From contig NZ_AP023087.1 in NCBI RefSeq assembly GCF_045862395.1, positions 3,658,001 to 3,722,000 on the forward strand: DNA of 64,000 bases, written 5' to 3'. The position numbers and the translations under genes were made by a program. Numbering within the stretch: the stretch's first letter is position 1; every line of letters begins with the position of its first letter. Shown here piece after piece: positions 35,269 through 43,488 of this stretch. The notes beneath the pieces are model-generated. The model did not search any database. It saw nothing but the letters and a program-made list of their open reading frames with translations, and had not been told where the DNA came from. Origin of the DNA: Marinicellulosiphila megalodicopiae (GTDB lineage: Bacteria > Pseudomonadota > Gammaproteobacteria > Pseudomonadales > Natronospirillaceae).

Positions 35269-36557
35269 TTGTGTACCGTAATTCTTGATTGAGATTCGTC
35301 AAATTCCCATGGGCGATTTTTACCACCTAGTTGCTCTGCAACGGCTAGGCCAGATTGTAAGCCGTCTTCATGAAAACCAAATCCAAAATATGCACCACAA
35401 AACCAAGTGCGCTTTTTGCCTTGTAATGACCATAATTGCTTTTGATTAATGCTGGTTTGTTCATTAAAACAAGGGTGATCATACAAAAAGCTCGCCACAA
35501 TACTGTCACTTTTTGGCTCGTGCGTGGGATTAAGTGTCACAAATATATTTTGATCAGTTTTTAAAGGCTGTAATTCATTCATCCAATAACTGACACAAAT
35601 ATTCTCACTTTGCTTGTCGTATAAATAACTCCAAGGCGCCCATGCTTTTTTACGTATTGGCATTAAGGATTCGTCAGTATGTAAAATGGCGCGATTACGT
35701 TGATAAGGAAATTGCGACAACAGTGCAGATTCTTGCTCAGTTGGTTCTTCTAATAAAGACAATGCTTGATCACTATGGCAAGCTAAAACCACATCATCAA
35801 ATTCATATTCGTTTGACTGTCTATCCACTATTACCACTTTATCGTCAAAACGTTTAATAGTTTTAATGGCGCAATTTAAATGGATATTTTCTTTATATGG
35901 TTCAATAATTTTATGTACGTATTGTTTTGAGCCACCCACAACGGTAAACCATTGTGGACGCTCTTTAAGTTGTAATAAACCGTGATTCGCACAAAAATTT
36001 AAATAGGCTTTAGCTGGGTAATTAAGCATTTGGTCAGCAGGGGTTGACCAAATGGCGGCACTCATTGGAATGATATGATCATTCACAAAGCTATCTGAAA
36101 ACTTATATTGCTTGAATAGCTCTCTTAATGTGGTGTGTTCATCTAACGAGGCTTCAATTTTTTTATGGTTTTTATAAAAACGTAAAATATCCCAAACCAT
36201 TTTATAGAACTTAGGGTTAAACCAATTTCTTTTTTGCGCAAATAATCCACCAATGCCGTTGCCGCTATATTCAAACTCACCATTATTACGGCTCACTGAA
36301 AACCCCATATTAGTTGGGGCAGTTTCCACGTCCAGTTTTTTGAATAAATTCACTAAATTTGGATAATTGGGTGGGTTAAACACAATAAAACCCGTATCAA
36401 CAGGTACATCGCCCACCATTTGAGTATTACTGTGCCCACCTATTCGGTCGTCCTTTTCAAACATATGTACTTCTGCTGTCTGACTCAGTAACCATGCGGT
36501 GCTTAGTCCACTGATTCCTGATCCTATTACGGCGATTTTCTTTTTTGGCTGGCTCAT
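35265..36557 (-). CDS. FAD-dependent amine-oxidase-like oxidoreductase of the cfa operon
   Basis: 430 residues: the Rossmann loop KIAVIGSGISGLSTAWLLS, then FEKDDRIGGHSNT and VDTGFIVFNPPNYPNLVNLF, typical of NAD(P)-binding FAD oxidases of the phytoene-desaturase/amine-oxidase superfamily; C-terminal FCGAYFGFGFHEDGLQSGLAVAEQLGG. In Rhodobacter a related enzyme in the sigmaE-ChrR regulon acts as a fatty acyl desaturase in furan fatty acid synthesis. It is the first gene of a 5-6-gene operon divergent from the sigma factor and has its own ECF-type promoter. Confidence 0.93.
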   Translation of the reverse strand: MSQPKKKIAVIGSGISGLSTAWLLSQTAEVHMFEKDDRIGGHSNTQMVGDVPVDTGFIVFNPPNYPNLVNLFKKLDVETAPTNMGFSVSRNNGEFEYSGNGIGGLFAQKRNWFNPKFYKMVWDILRFYKNHKKIEASLDEHTTLRELFKQYKFSDSFVNDHIIPMSAAIWSTPADQMLNYPAKAYLNFCANHGLLQLKERPQWFTVVGGSKQYVHKIIEPYKENIHLNCAIKTIKRFDDKVVIVDRQSNEYEFDDVVLACHSDQALSLLEEPTEQESALLSQFPYQRNRAILHTDESLMPIRKKAWAPWSYLYDKQSENICVSYWMNELQPLKTDQNIFVTLNPTHEPKSDSIVASFLYDHPCFNEQTSINQKQLWSLQGKKRTWFCGAYFGFGFHEDGLQSGLAVAEQLGGKNRPWEFDESQSRITVHK

Positions 36558-36590
36558 AAATTACTCAATAATTGTCGTTGTTATTATTAT

Positions 36591-36616
36591 TACGTGAATT
36601 ATTTTACTTTGGATGA
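36591..36616 (-). promoter_or_regulatory. Candidate ECF11-type promoter of the FAD oxidoreductase operon
   Basis: On the minus strand TCATCC (36616-36611), 16 bases, CGTA (36594-36591). Hexamer and spacing match the DUF3833 promoter at 962-987. The -35 overlaps that of the divergent sigma operon. Confidence 0.6.
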
Positions 36617-36640
36617 ATCCAATTTTTATTTTGCTACGTA
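36614..36640 (+). promoter_or_regulatory. Candidate ECF11-type autoregulatory promoter of the sigma-ChrR operon
   Basis: TGAATCC (36614-36620), 16 bases, CGTA (36637-36640). The core GGATGAATCC is an inverted repeat (GGAT/ATCC) that serves as the -35 for both divergent promoters. Autoregulation of sigma-ChrR pairs is known from Rhodobacter. Confidence 0.6.
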
Positions 36641-36703
36641 CAAGAAGAAACATCAAGAATATGGTAACCTGTCATGCAACTCAAATCCGTAAAGGTTGAC
36701 TCC

Positions 36704-37246
36704 ATGCAAACCCAAACCCCTTCATTTAACGAGCTATTAATTAAGCTTGCTGAAGTAAATGATCGTTTCGTATTTAAACGTATATACGAGCACTTTGCCC
36801 CACGAGTTAAGCAATACTTAATTGGGTTAGGTTGCTTACCCGAAATAGCAGAAGAGCTGATGCAAGAAGCATTAATGCGCGTTTATCAACGCGCTCATCA
36901 GTTCGACGCCAGTAAAGCACAGGCATCAACGTGGATATTTAGAATAGCACGTAATCTAATGATCGATAATCTACGTAAAGATAAGATAACACCGATGCAA
37001 GAAGAATACAGCGCCAGTGAAATTGAGTTGGAATACGAACACCAACCCATGCTTGACGGTAAAAAGATTCAGCAGTTAATGCAGTCTTTACCTCATGATC
37101 AAACACAAGTCGTGCATTTAACCTACTTTTTAGGGTTATCGCATTCTCAAATTGCTCAAAAATTATCGATGCCAATTGGTACCGTAAAATCAAATTTGCG
37201 TTTAGCTGTTAAGCACTTACGAAGCGCATTGGAGGTAGAACTATGA
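36704..37246 (+). CDS. ECF sigma factor, RpoE/ECF11-like, paired with ChrR
   Basis: RNA polymerase sigma factor for stress response. The ATG at 36704 is preferred because AAAGG lies upstream at usable distance; the ATG at 36674 would add 10 residues. Region 2 is seen in ELMQEALMRVYQRAHQFDASKAQASTWIFRIARNLMIDNLRK, and region 4 in LPHDQTQVVHLTYFLGLSHSQIAQKLSMPIGTVKSNLRLAVKHLRSAL. No C-terminal extension. It overlaps the anti-sigma gene by 4 bp. In relatives this pair answers singlet oxygen and controls lipid modification and repair genes. Confidence 0.92.
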   Translation: MQTQTPSFNELLIKLAEVNDRFVFKRIYEHFAPRVKQYLIGLGCLPEIAEELMQEALMRVYQRAHQFDASKAQASTWIFRIARNLMIDNLRKDKITPMQEEYSASEIELEYEHQPMLDGKKIQQLMQSLPHDQTQVVHLTYFLGLSHSQIAQKLSMPIGTVKSNLRLAVKHLRSALEVEL

Positions 37247-37875
37247 TTCAACATCACCCAGACATGTCCACATTAATCAGTTACGCAGCTGGTGCACTAA
37301 GCAGTAACTTTACACAACTTGTAAAATGTCATGTTGAAAACTGCTCCGATTGCCAAGCTAAAATTCAAGAAGGCGAGCAACTTGGTGGGCAACTACTAAA
37401 TATGCACCCTTCAAGCTCTGAGGCGACACAAACCAGTTCATTTGATGATTTTTGGAAAACAAACATTAATGAACGTGTGTTTTCAGAAGCAAACATTGTC
37501 GCGCCTACTTCTTATGAAGACATGATTGAATCATTAAAAGATGGTCAAAAATGGAAATCATTAGTACCCGGTATTGGTCAAATTAAATTAATGGATGGCG
37601 CTCAAGGCACATTACGTTTATTTAAAATTGCACCAGGCATGGCCATTCCATTACATACACACAATGGCAATGAGATGACTTTAATTTTGAAAGGCTCTTA
37701 CAGTGATGAGCTTGGACGTTTTAAAGCGGGCGATGTAGCAGATGTAGATGATGATACTGATCATCAACCCATAGCAGACACTGGCGAGCATTGTATTTGC
37801 TTGATTGCAACCGAAGCGCCGTTGAAGTTTAAAGGGTTATTGCCAAGATTGATGCAACCGTTTATTGGATTGTAA
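37243..37875 (+). CDS. chrR: ChrR-type zinc anti-sigma factor with cupin domain
   Basis: 210 residues. The N-terminal anti-sigma domain has the zinc motif H30-x3-C34-x2-C37 with His 4/5 near the start, as in Rhodobacter ChrR. The C-terminal cupin has PLHTHNGNE (His 138, His 140, Glu 144) and His 174, the metal-binding set needed for singlet-oxygen sensing in Rhodobacter. It holds the ECF sigma factor inactive until oxidative or photo-oxidative stress. It overlaps the sigma gene by 4 bp and is followed by a strong terminator. Confidence 0.93.
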   Translation: MIQHHPDMSTLISYAAGALSSNFTQLVKCHVENCSDCQAKIQEGEQLGGQLLNMHPSSSEATQTSSFDDFWKTNINERVFSEANIVAPTSYEDMIESLKDGQKWKSLVPGIGQIKLMDGAQGTLRLFKIAPGMAIPLHTHNGNEMTLILKGSYSDELGRFKAGDVADVDDDTDHQPIADTGEHCICLIATEAPLKFKGLLPRLMQPFIGL

Positions 37876-37894
37876 CTCTGTCTTGTAGAAATAA

Positions 37895-37920
37895 AAAAAG
37901 CCTCTATTTAGAGGCTTTTT
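37895..37920 (+). terminator. Intrinsic terminator after chrR
   Basis: AAAAAGCCTCTA and TAGAGGCTTTTT pair perfectly (12 bp) around a 2-base loop, with further T residues to 37923. The A-rich left arm makes it usable on both strands, also closing the minus-strand NYN-domain gene. Confidence 0.93.
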
Positions 37921-37945
37921 TTTGCGTATTGATTTTAATAAATAA

Positions 37946-38437
37946 TTATAAAAGCCAATCATAATCAATAGGAATATATTTATTGGCACTATTAACTAAT
38001 GACTGTGCAGTTAATCTTTTCACACCAAACACCTGACAATTCACTTCGTAATCCATGCGAAGTTTTTGTAATAATAAATCGAAATCCCCATCGCCTGATA
38101 ATAAAATCAATTGATCAATGTCTTTTGCGCAATCCATGGCATCAATGGTAATGCCTACATCCCAATCGCCTTTTGCACTGCCGTCGATTCGTTGTATGTA
38201 ATTTTTTAGTTTTACATTAAAACCAATGTGTTTGAGCATGGTTTGGAATTTGTGCTGACCGTCATCGTCGCGTCTTGTGGCATATGCATTAGCTACCACT
38301 ATGTCACCTTGGGTTTTGGCGTATTCAATGAACTTGCGATAATTAAATGACTTATCAAAGGCTTGTTTGGTTGTGTAATAAATGTTTTGTACATCAACCA
38401 AAATCGCTATTTTTTTTCTTGCTGCTGGCTCTGTCAT
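37946..38437 (-). CDS. NYN-domain (LabA/DUF88-type PIN-like) putative RNase
   Basis: 163 residues: KKIAILVDVQNIYY carries the first acidic residue, then KGDWDVGITIDAMD and LILLSGDGDFDLLLQKLR, the Asp pattern of NYN nucleases (four acidic sites in a PIN-like Rossmann core). It is probably a metal-dependent RNase or RNA-binding regulator. The start overlaps the ispH stop by one base (TAATG), so it is the last gene of fkpB-ispH-NYN. Confidence 0.9.
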   Translation of the reverse strand: MTEPAARKKIAILVDVQNIYYTTKQAFDKSFNYRKFIEYAKTQGDIVVANAYATRRDDDGQHKFQTMLKHIGFNVKLKNYIQRIDGSAKGDWDVGITIDAMDCAKDIDQLILLSGDGDFDLLLQKLRMDYEVNCQVFGVKRLTAQSLVNSANKYIPIDYDWLL

Positions 38438-39390
38438 TAAAGTTCCGTCTTATTGACCATTCTTAACTCTTTTGGAATATTGAATGTCACGTTTTCTTCA
38501 ATGCCTTCAATTTCTTTTGGATTATTTGCACCTAATGCTTTTAGTCCGTTGATTACTTGTTGAACTAATATCTCAGGGGCTGATGCGCCTGCTGTGACAC
38601 CAATTTGTTTGGCATTGTCCAACCAGTGTTTTTCAATTTGCTCTGGTGTGTCTACTAAATATGCTTTTGCACCAATTCGTTCTGCCAGTTCGCGTAAACG
38701 ATTTGAGTTGGATGAGTTAACTGAGCCAACCACAATCACTACATCGCATTCTTTTGCTAATACTTTTACTGCGTCTTGGCGATTTTGTGTGGCGTAGCAA
38801 ATATCATCTTGTTTTGGGCCTTGTATATTAGGGTATTTCTTTTTAAGAGCATCGATGACTACATTACAATCATCCATACTTAATGTGGTTTGGGTAACAA
38901 ACGCTAATTTTTCAGGATTATTGACTTGAAGGTTTTGCACGTCGTTGACGTCTTCAACCAAGTACATTTTACCGCCTTGGCTTTCATCAAACTGCCCCAT
39001 TGTGCCTTCTACTTCTGGGTGTCCTTTATGACCAATTAAAATACATTCGTTGCTGTCTTTTGAGTATCTTAAAACTTGTAAATGCACTTTGGTTACTAAT
39101 GGGCAGGTGGCATCAAATATTTTTAAGTTGCGACGTTTCGCTTCATTTTGCACGGCTTTTGAAACACCGTGCGCACTGAATATTACGATTTTACCGTCTG
39201 GTACTTCATCCAATTCTTTAACAAATACCGCGCCTTTACTTTTTAGTTTTTCTACGACAAATTTGTTATGCACCACTTCATGACGCACATACATTGGCGC
39301 GCCGTGTAAATCTAATGCACGGTTTACAATGTCGATGGCACGATCAACACCAGCACAAAAACCACGGGGATTGGCTAATTGAATTTCCAT
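38437..39390 (-). CDS. ispH: 4-hydroxy-3-methylbut-2-enyl diphosphate reductase
   Basis: Last step of the MEP isoprenoid pathway, a [4Fe-4S] enzyme giving IPP and DMAPP. The 317 residues have the three cluster cysteines in NPRGFCAGVDRA (Cys 12), DATCPLVTKVH and DICYATQNRQDA. Substrate-binding His residues lie in VRHEVVHN and SAHGVSK, and GSVNSSNSNRL is intact. It lies 12 bp after fkpB, the common order in gammaproteobacteria. Confidence 0.98.
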   Translation of the reverse strand: MEIQLANPRGFCAGVDRAIDIVNRALDLHGAPMYVRHEVVHNKFVVEKLKSKGAVFVKELDEVPDGKIVIFSAHGVSKAVQNEAKRRNLKIFDATCPLVTKVHLQVLRYSKDSNECILIGHKGHPEVEGTMGQFDESQGGKMYLVEDVNDVQNLQVNNPEKLAFVTQTTLSMDDCNVVIDALKKKYPNIQGPKQDDICYATQNRQDAVKVLAKECDVVIVVGSVNSSNSNRLRELAERIGAKAYLVDTPEQIEKHWLDNAKQIGVTAGASAPEILVQQVINGLKALGANNPKEIEGIEENVTFNIPKELRMVNKTEL

Positions 39391-39402
39391 TATTTTATCT
39401 CT

Positions 39403-39828
39403 CTAATTAACTTCTGCAACTTTCACTTTAAACACAATTTCTTTGCCTGCTAATGGATGATTAAAATCCACTTCCACCCATTTTTCATCCCAAGATTTAA
39501 TGACACCTGGTAATTCAGAGTTATTGGCATCGGCAAACGAAATGATTAACCCTTTTTCTAGCTCGATGTCTTTGGCAAAATCTTCGCGCTTCATATTTTG
39601 AATATTTTGTGGGTTGGGCATGCCAAATGCTTTTTCACTTGGAATGACTGTTGAAGATTCATCTCCTGCTTTTAAGCCGATTAATGCTTCTTCAAATCCT
39701 GACATCAAACTGCCGTCGCCCATTTTAAAGGTAGCGGGTGCTTTATCAAAATTACTGTCGATGATTTGACCGTCTTGTAATTGTAATTCGAAATTTAAAC
39801 TTACTTCACTTGCTTCATTAATAGTCAT
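39403..39828 (-). CDS. fkpB: FKBP-type peptidyl-prolyl isomerase FkpB/SlpA
   Basis: 141 residues: LNFELQLQDGQIIDSNFDKAPATFKMGDGSLMSGFEEALIGLKAGDESSTVIPSEKAFG is the FKBP half-domain, followed by the inserted IF region and DFNHPLAGKEIVFKVKVAEV. It is a cytosolic proline isomerase and chaperone, usually encoded between lspA and ispH. Here ileS comes directly before, separated by a terminator, and lspA is absent. Confidence 0.96.
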   Translation of the reverse strand: MTINEASEVSLNFELQLQDGQIIDSNFDKAPATFKMGDGSLMSGFEEALIGLKAGDESSTVIPSEKAFGMPNPQNIQNMKREDFAKDIELEKGLIISFADANNSELPGVIKSWDEKWVEVDFNHPLAGKEIVFKVKVAEVN

Positions 39829-39845
39829 ATTTTTTATTTCTTTTG

Positions 39846-39903
39846 TCTGATATAAAAATCCCGCTTTCGCGGGATTTAATGAGCTCTTTATTTATTATGC
39901 AAA
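39846..39903. repeat. Terminator-containing repeat, copy 1 (after ileS)
   Basis: About 58 bp around the AAATCCCGC hairpin that align with 43340-43397. The hairpin is identical. A following ATTTA-TGA-TCTTTATTT block and a preceding TTGATATA-like stretch are also alike, in the same orientation. Boundaries are approximate. Confidence 0.6.
39856..39877 (-). terminator. Intrinsic terminator between ileS and fkpB
   Basis: AAATCCCGC, loop TTTC, GCGGGATTT: a perfect 9-bp stem. On the minus strand it is followed by a T-run, so it ends the ileS transcript and separates it from fkpB-ispH. A near-identical copy follows ribF at 43354-43375. Confidence 0.9.
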
Positions 39904-39972
39904 CTGACGGGTTTCGCCATCATCATCCACTATAAAATCAAGAGTTAATAACCTAACATCAAGCTTATTGAT

Positions 39973-42900
39973 TTATTTAGTCAACACTATATTTAATTGT
40001 TCACCATCTACGTCAAACTCTATTGCGTCAGTGAGTTGTGTATTCACCATAGTATTGGCTAACGTTTCTTTGGCAATGTGTTCACGATGCGCTTCGATTG
40101 CTTGAGTGAGTTTTTCTGATGCACTAAATTGTATGTCGATGCGATCTTCTACGTTAAAGCCACTTTCTTTACGAGTACGTTGAATACGGTTAACCACTTC
40201 ACGTGCCATACCTTCCAGTATCAGTTCGTCGGTTAATTGCGTGTCAATGTCGATTGAGATATAACGATTCGATAACGCTTGCGTGCCTTCTTTTGCTTCA
40301 CGGAAGATTAAAATATCTTCTGGTGCAAATGTTTGGCCTGCTAGCTCTAACGAACCAACCTCTTCTAATTCGTTCAATTGCGCTGAAGGTAGTTTAGAAA
40401 TCATCCCCATAAACTTGCCAAATTCTTTACCTAGGCGTTTACCTAATACTGGTGAATTTGGCTTAGCGTACAATTTAATGTAGTCGTCTTCTTGTGTTGA
40501 ATATTCAACAGTTTTTACATTAAGTTCTGACTGAATATAGCTTTCTAGTTTTGAAATTTCAGTCAGTAGCGACTCGTCTTTATGCACAACAGTTAAACGC
40601 GCTAATGGCGTTTTCACTTTAATCTGTACTTGATTTCGTTTTTGACGACCCAGCAAAATAATTTGTTGCATGCGATCAACTGCATCTTCCAATACAGGAT
40701 TGATTTTTTCGTCAACGGCTACTGGATAGTCGCGTAAATGAACGGATTCTGCAGGCTCGTTACTGTCGAATTTTTTCAACTCTAAGAATATGTGTTCTGA
40801 CAAAAACGGCGTAAACGGCGCCATGGCAATGGTCAATTCTTTTAAAGTTAAAAATAACGCAGTGTAAGCTTCGCACTTATCTTCGTTTAAACCTTCTTGC
40901 CAGAAACGACCACGGTTTAAGCGAATATACCAGTTGGTTAAATCTTCAATGAAGTTAAATAATGCAGGCACAACGTTATAAAGTTTGTACTCGCTCATTT
41001 CTACTTCGATGTTTTTCTTTAATGTTTGCAGTTTTGAAATTAACCAGTTGTCGGTGATATTTTCACCTTCGCGTGCGTGTTCTGCATAATTAAAGCCATC
41101 AAGTTCGGCGTATGTGGTAAAGAATTTAAACGAATTAAACCAAGGCAATAACACACGGCGCACCATGTCTTTTACACCGGCATCCGTAAAGCGTTGTTCT
41201 TCGCCACGAACCAAACCTGAATTAATTAAATATAAGCGAAGTGCGTCTGAACCAAACTCTTCCATCAAAATATCTGGCGAAGTAAAGTTGCGTAATGACT
41301 TACTCATTTTTTTGCCATCTTCGGCTAATACCAAACCGTTTACAATGACATTTTTAAATGCAGGTTTATCAAACAACGCAGTCGATAAAATCGTTAATGT
41401 GTAAAACCAACCACGGGTTTGATCAAGACCTTCAGCAATAAATTCTGCAGGGAAACCATTTTCAAATATGTCTTTGTTTTCAAATGGGTAATGCAACTGC
41501 GCATAAGGCATGGCACCGGATTCAAACCAGCAATCGAATACATCTGGAATGCGCTTATATACGCCTTCTTCACCAGCAATAGTAAAGGTAACATCGTCTG
41601 TAAACTCACGATGTAAATCAGTTAATTCAATGCCTGAACAGTTTTTCAACTCTTCTATAGAACCGACGCATTTCATATTGTCAGTGGTGTCGTTGATCCA
41701 GATTGGAAGCGGTGTACCCCAAACTCGAGTACGTGATACTGCCCAATCTCGTGCATCTTCTAGCCATTTACCAAAACGCCCATCTTTAATGTGTCCTGGT
41801 ACCCAGTTAATTTCTGCATTGTTGGCGATCAAACGTTCTTTGATTTTTTCAACTTTGATGTACCACTGTGGAATAGTACGGTAAATTAATGGCATGCCAG
41901 AGCGATAACAAAATGGGTAACTATGTAAATAGCTACTGTGGTCAAACAACGCACCACTTTCTTTTAAATCTTTTATGATGTTTTTGTCGGCGTCTTTAAC
42001 ATATTGGCCTTCGTAATCGCTGACCTCTTTTGTAAAACGACCTGCATCATCAATCGGGCAAGCTTCTACTTGAATGTTATGTGCTTTAACAATGCGATTA
42101 TCGTCTTCACCAAATGAAGGCGCTTGATGCACAATGCCCGTACCATTATCGGCACTGACGTAATCATCACTTAAAATCACAAACGCACCCTCATCTTTAA
42201 ACGATGAGAAGTAATTAAATAACGGCTCGTAACCGCGACCTTTTAATTCGCTGCCTTTAAAAGACTCGCCAATGATTTCTAATTCTTTTTTCTTGTACGC
42301 TTCTACACGCTCAGCTGCCATAATAATGATTTTACCATTAGCATCTTTCACACGTACGTAATCTAAATCTTCACCAATACATAATGCTAAGTTTGACGGC
42401 AATGTCCATGGCGTTGTGGTCCATGCGGCAAAGTATTCATCTGCGTCAGTGGCTTTAAATAAAACCGTCACAGCTGGATCTTGTACGTCTCGGTAATCAA
42501 GGCCTGCTTCAAAGTTTGACAACCCTGTGCCAAGTCCCGTTGAATACGGCACCACTTTTGTGCCTTTATAAACGTAATCGTTATCCCACAGTGTTTTAAA
42601 TACCCACCAGCAAGACTCCATATAACTTGGGTCCATGGTTTTGTAGTCGTTATCAAAATCGACCCAACGACCTAAACGCGTCACGGTTTTTTGCCATTCG
42701 CCAGTAAATGTTAATACAATTTTACGGCATTCGTCGTTATAGCCTTTCACGCCTAGTTTTTCTAACGCGTCGTGAGCGGTCATGCCCAGTTTTTTATTAA
42801 TTTCTTGTTCAATCGGAAGGCCATGTGTGTCCCAACCAAAACGGCGCTGAACATAGCGGCCTTTCATGGTCCAGTAACGTGGCACAATGTCTTTAAGTGT

Positions 42901-43083
42901 GCCCGCAAGCAAGTGTCCGTGATGCGGCAAGCCTGTTGCAAACGGTGGCCCATCATAAAAAATGAAAGGTTCTTTATCTTTTGTTTGCTCTAACGACTTC
43001 TCGAAGATTCGATTTTTCTCCCAAAACTCCAATACTCGCAGCTCACTGTCGACAAAAGAGAATTGACCTGATTCCTGACTCAT
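39973..43083 (-). CDS. ileS: Isoleucyl-tRNA synthetase, eukaryotic-like type 2 (IleRS2)
   Basis: Charges tRNA-Ile and edits valine. At 1036 residues it is about 100 longer than the usual gammaproteobacterial type 1 enzyme. Its N-terminal core, FYDGPPFATGLPHHGHLLAGTLKDIVPRYWTMKGRYVQRRFGWDTHGLPIE, matches the eukaryotic/type-2 form. HxGH is H54-H55-G56-H57, and the KMSKS motif DGKKMSKSLRNF lies near residue 590. Editing-domain AWTTTPWTLPSN is intact. The C terminus lacks the zinc-finger end of type 1. Type-2 enzymes are known to be mupirocin-tolerant. The gene sits where ileS1-lspA normally lies and is bordered by two copies of a terminator repeat, which suggests replacement by transfer. Confidence 0.95.
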   Translation of the reverse strand: MSQESGQFSFVDSELRVLEFWEKNRIFEKSLEQTKDKEPFIFYDGPPFATGLPHHGHLLAGTLKDIVPRYWTMKGRYVQRRFGWDTHGLPIEQEINKKLGMTAHDALEKLGVKGYNDECRKIVLTFTGEWQKTVTRLGRWVDFDNDYKTMDPSYMESCWWVFKTLWDNDYVYKGTKVVPYSTGLGTGLSNFEAGLDYRDVQDPAVTVLFKATDADEYFAAWTTTPWTLPSNLALCIGEDLDYVRVKDANGKIIIMAAERVEAYKKKELEIIGESFKGSELKGRGYEPLFNYFSSFKDEGAFVILSDDYVSADNGTGIVHQAPSFGEDDNRIVKAHNIQVEACPIDDAGRFTKEVSDYEGQYVKDADKNIIKDLKESGALFDHSSYLHSYPFCYRSGMPLIYRTIPQWYIKVEKIKERLIANNAEINWVPGHIKDGRFGKWLEDARDWAVSRTRVWGTPLPIWINDTTDNMKCVGSIEELKNCSGIELTDLHREFTDDVTFTIAGEEGVYKRIPDVFDCWFESGAMPYAQLHYPFENKDIFENGFPAEFIAEGLDQTRGWFYTLTILSTALFDKPAFKNVIVNGLVLAEDGKKMSKSLRNFTSPDILMEEFGSDALRLYLINSGLVRGEEQRFTDAGVKDMVRRVLLPWFNSFKFFTTYAELDGFNYAEHAREGENITDNWLISKLQTLKKNIEVEMSEYKLYNVVPALFNFIEDLTNWYIRLNRGRFWQEGLNEDKCEAYTALFLTLKELTIAMAPFTPFLSEHIFLELKKFDSNEPAESVHLRDYPVAVDEKINPVLEDAVDRMQQIILLGRQKRNQVQIKVKTPLARLTVVHKDESLLTEISKLESYIQSELNVKTVEYSTQEDDYIKLYAKPNSPVLGKRLGKEFGKFMGMISKLPSAQLNELEEVGSLELAGQTFAPEDILIFREAKEGTQALSNRYISIDIDTQLTDELILEGMAREVVNRIQRTRKESGFNVEDRIDIQFSASEKLTQAIEAHREHIAKETLANTMVNTQLTDAIEFDVDGEQLNIVLTK

Positions 43084-43339
43084 TGTGTAACCTTATTAAC
43101 CGATATTTTATGGTGGCGAAGTGTATCATGCCTAGTAAGGTTTGACACTTAGCCTGAACGAAGAATTAGCGCTAAAATACACTAAAATATAATTAAGAAG
43201 AATGCGAACGCTGCTTATCTAACAACTGCCATTAACACGCTCAACCACGCCCGAAATGCATATCTTACTGTCGTTTTTAAGCCATTATTTATTCAGTACT
43301 AACGTCCTTTAATTTCAGATTCACACTTCACTTCTTGAA

Positions 43340-43397
43340 TTTGATATATACAAAAATCCCGCTTTCGCGGGATTTAGTGACGTCTTTATTTTTGTTA
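43340..43397. repeat. Terminator-containing repeat, copy 2 (after ribF)
   Basis: Same orientation as copy 1 (39846-39903), about 3.5 kb away, on the other side of ileS. The hairpin is identical; the flanks share blocks TTGATATA, ATTTAxTGA and TCTTTATTT. Confidence 0.6.
43354..43375 (-). terminator. Intrinsic terminator after ribF
   Basis: AAATCCCGC, loop TTTC, GCGGGATTT, then T-rich on the minus strand; it ends the murJ-ribF transcript before ileS. Confidence 0.88.
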
Positions 43398-43488
43398 CAA
43401 ACCTACTTTTGATGCAATCATCAAAAAAATGCAAAATTTGCACTTACCCACTTAACGTTGTTTTGCAATTAATGGGATCAGTCATATT

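Larger units (their letters stand above)
43084..43488. other. Intergenic region between ribF and ileS
   Basis: 405 bp where no gene is expected to be lost in normal gene order (lspA is lost on the other side of ileS). It holds the ribF terminator (43354-43375), the second repeat copy, and the ileS promoter/leader, with AAGG 7 bp before the ileS ATG. A short G+C-richer patch at about 43217-43262 is unexplained. No tRNA or riboswitch is recognised. Confidence 0.6.

Noticed and set aside
41510..41884. A 124-codon plus-strand frame inside ileS.
   Set aside because: Antisense shadow of a conserved coding region without a ribosome-binding site or recognisable domain.
43217..43262. A G+C-richer patch that starts ATCTAAC and resembles the beginning of an integron attC site.
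   Set aside because: No matching GTTRRRY partner lies within 150 bp, no integrase or cassette array is near, and no stem with extrahelical bases can be drawn.
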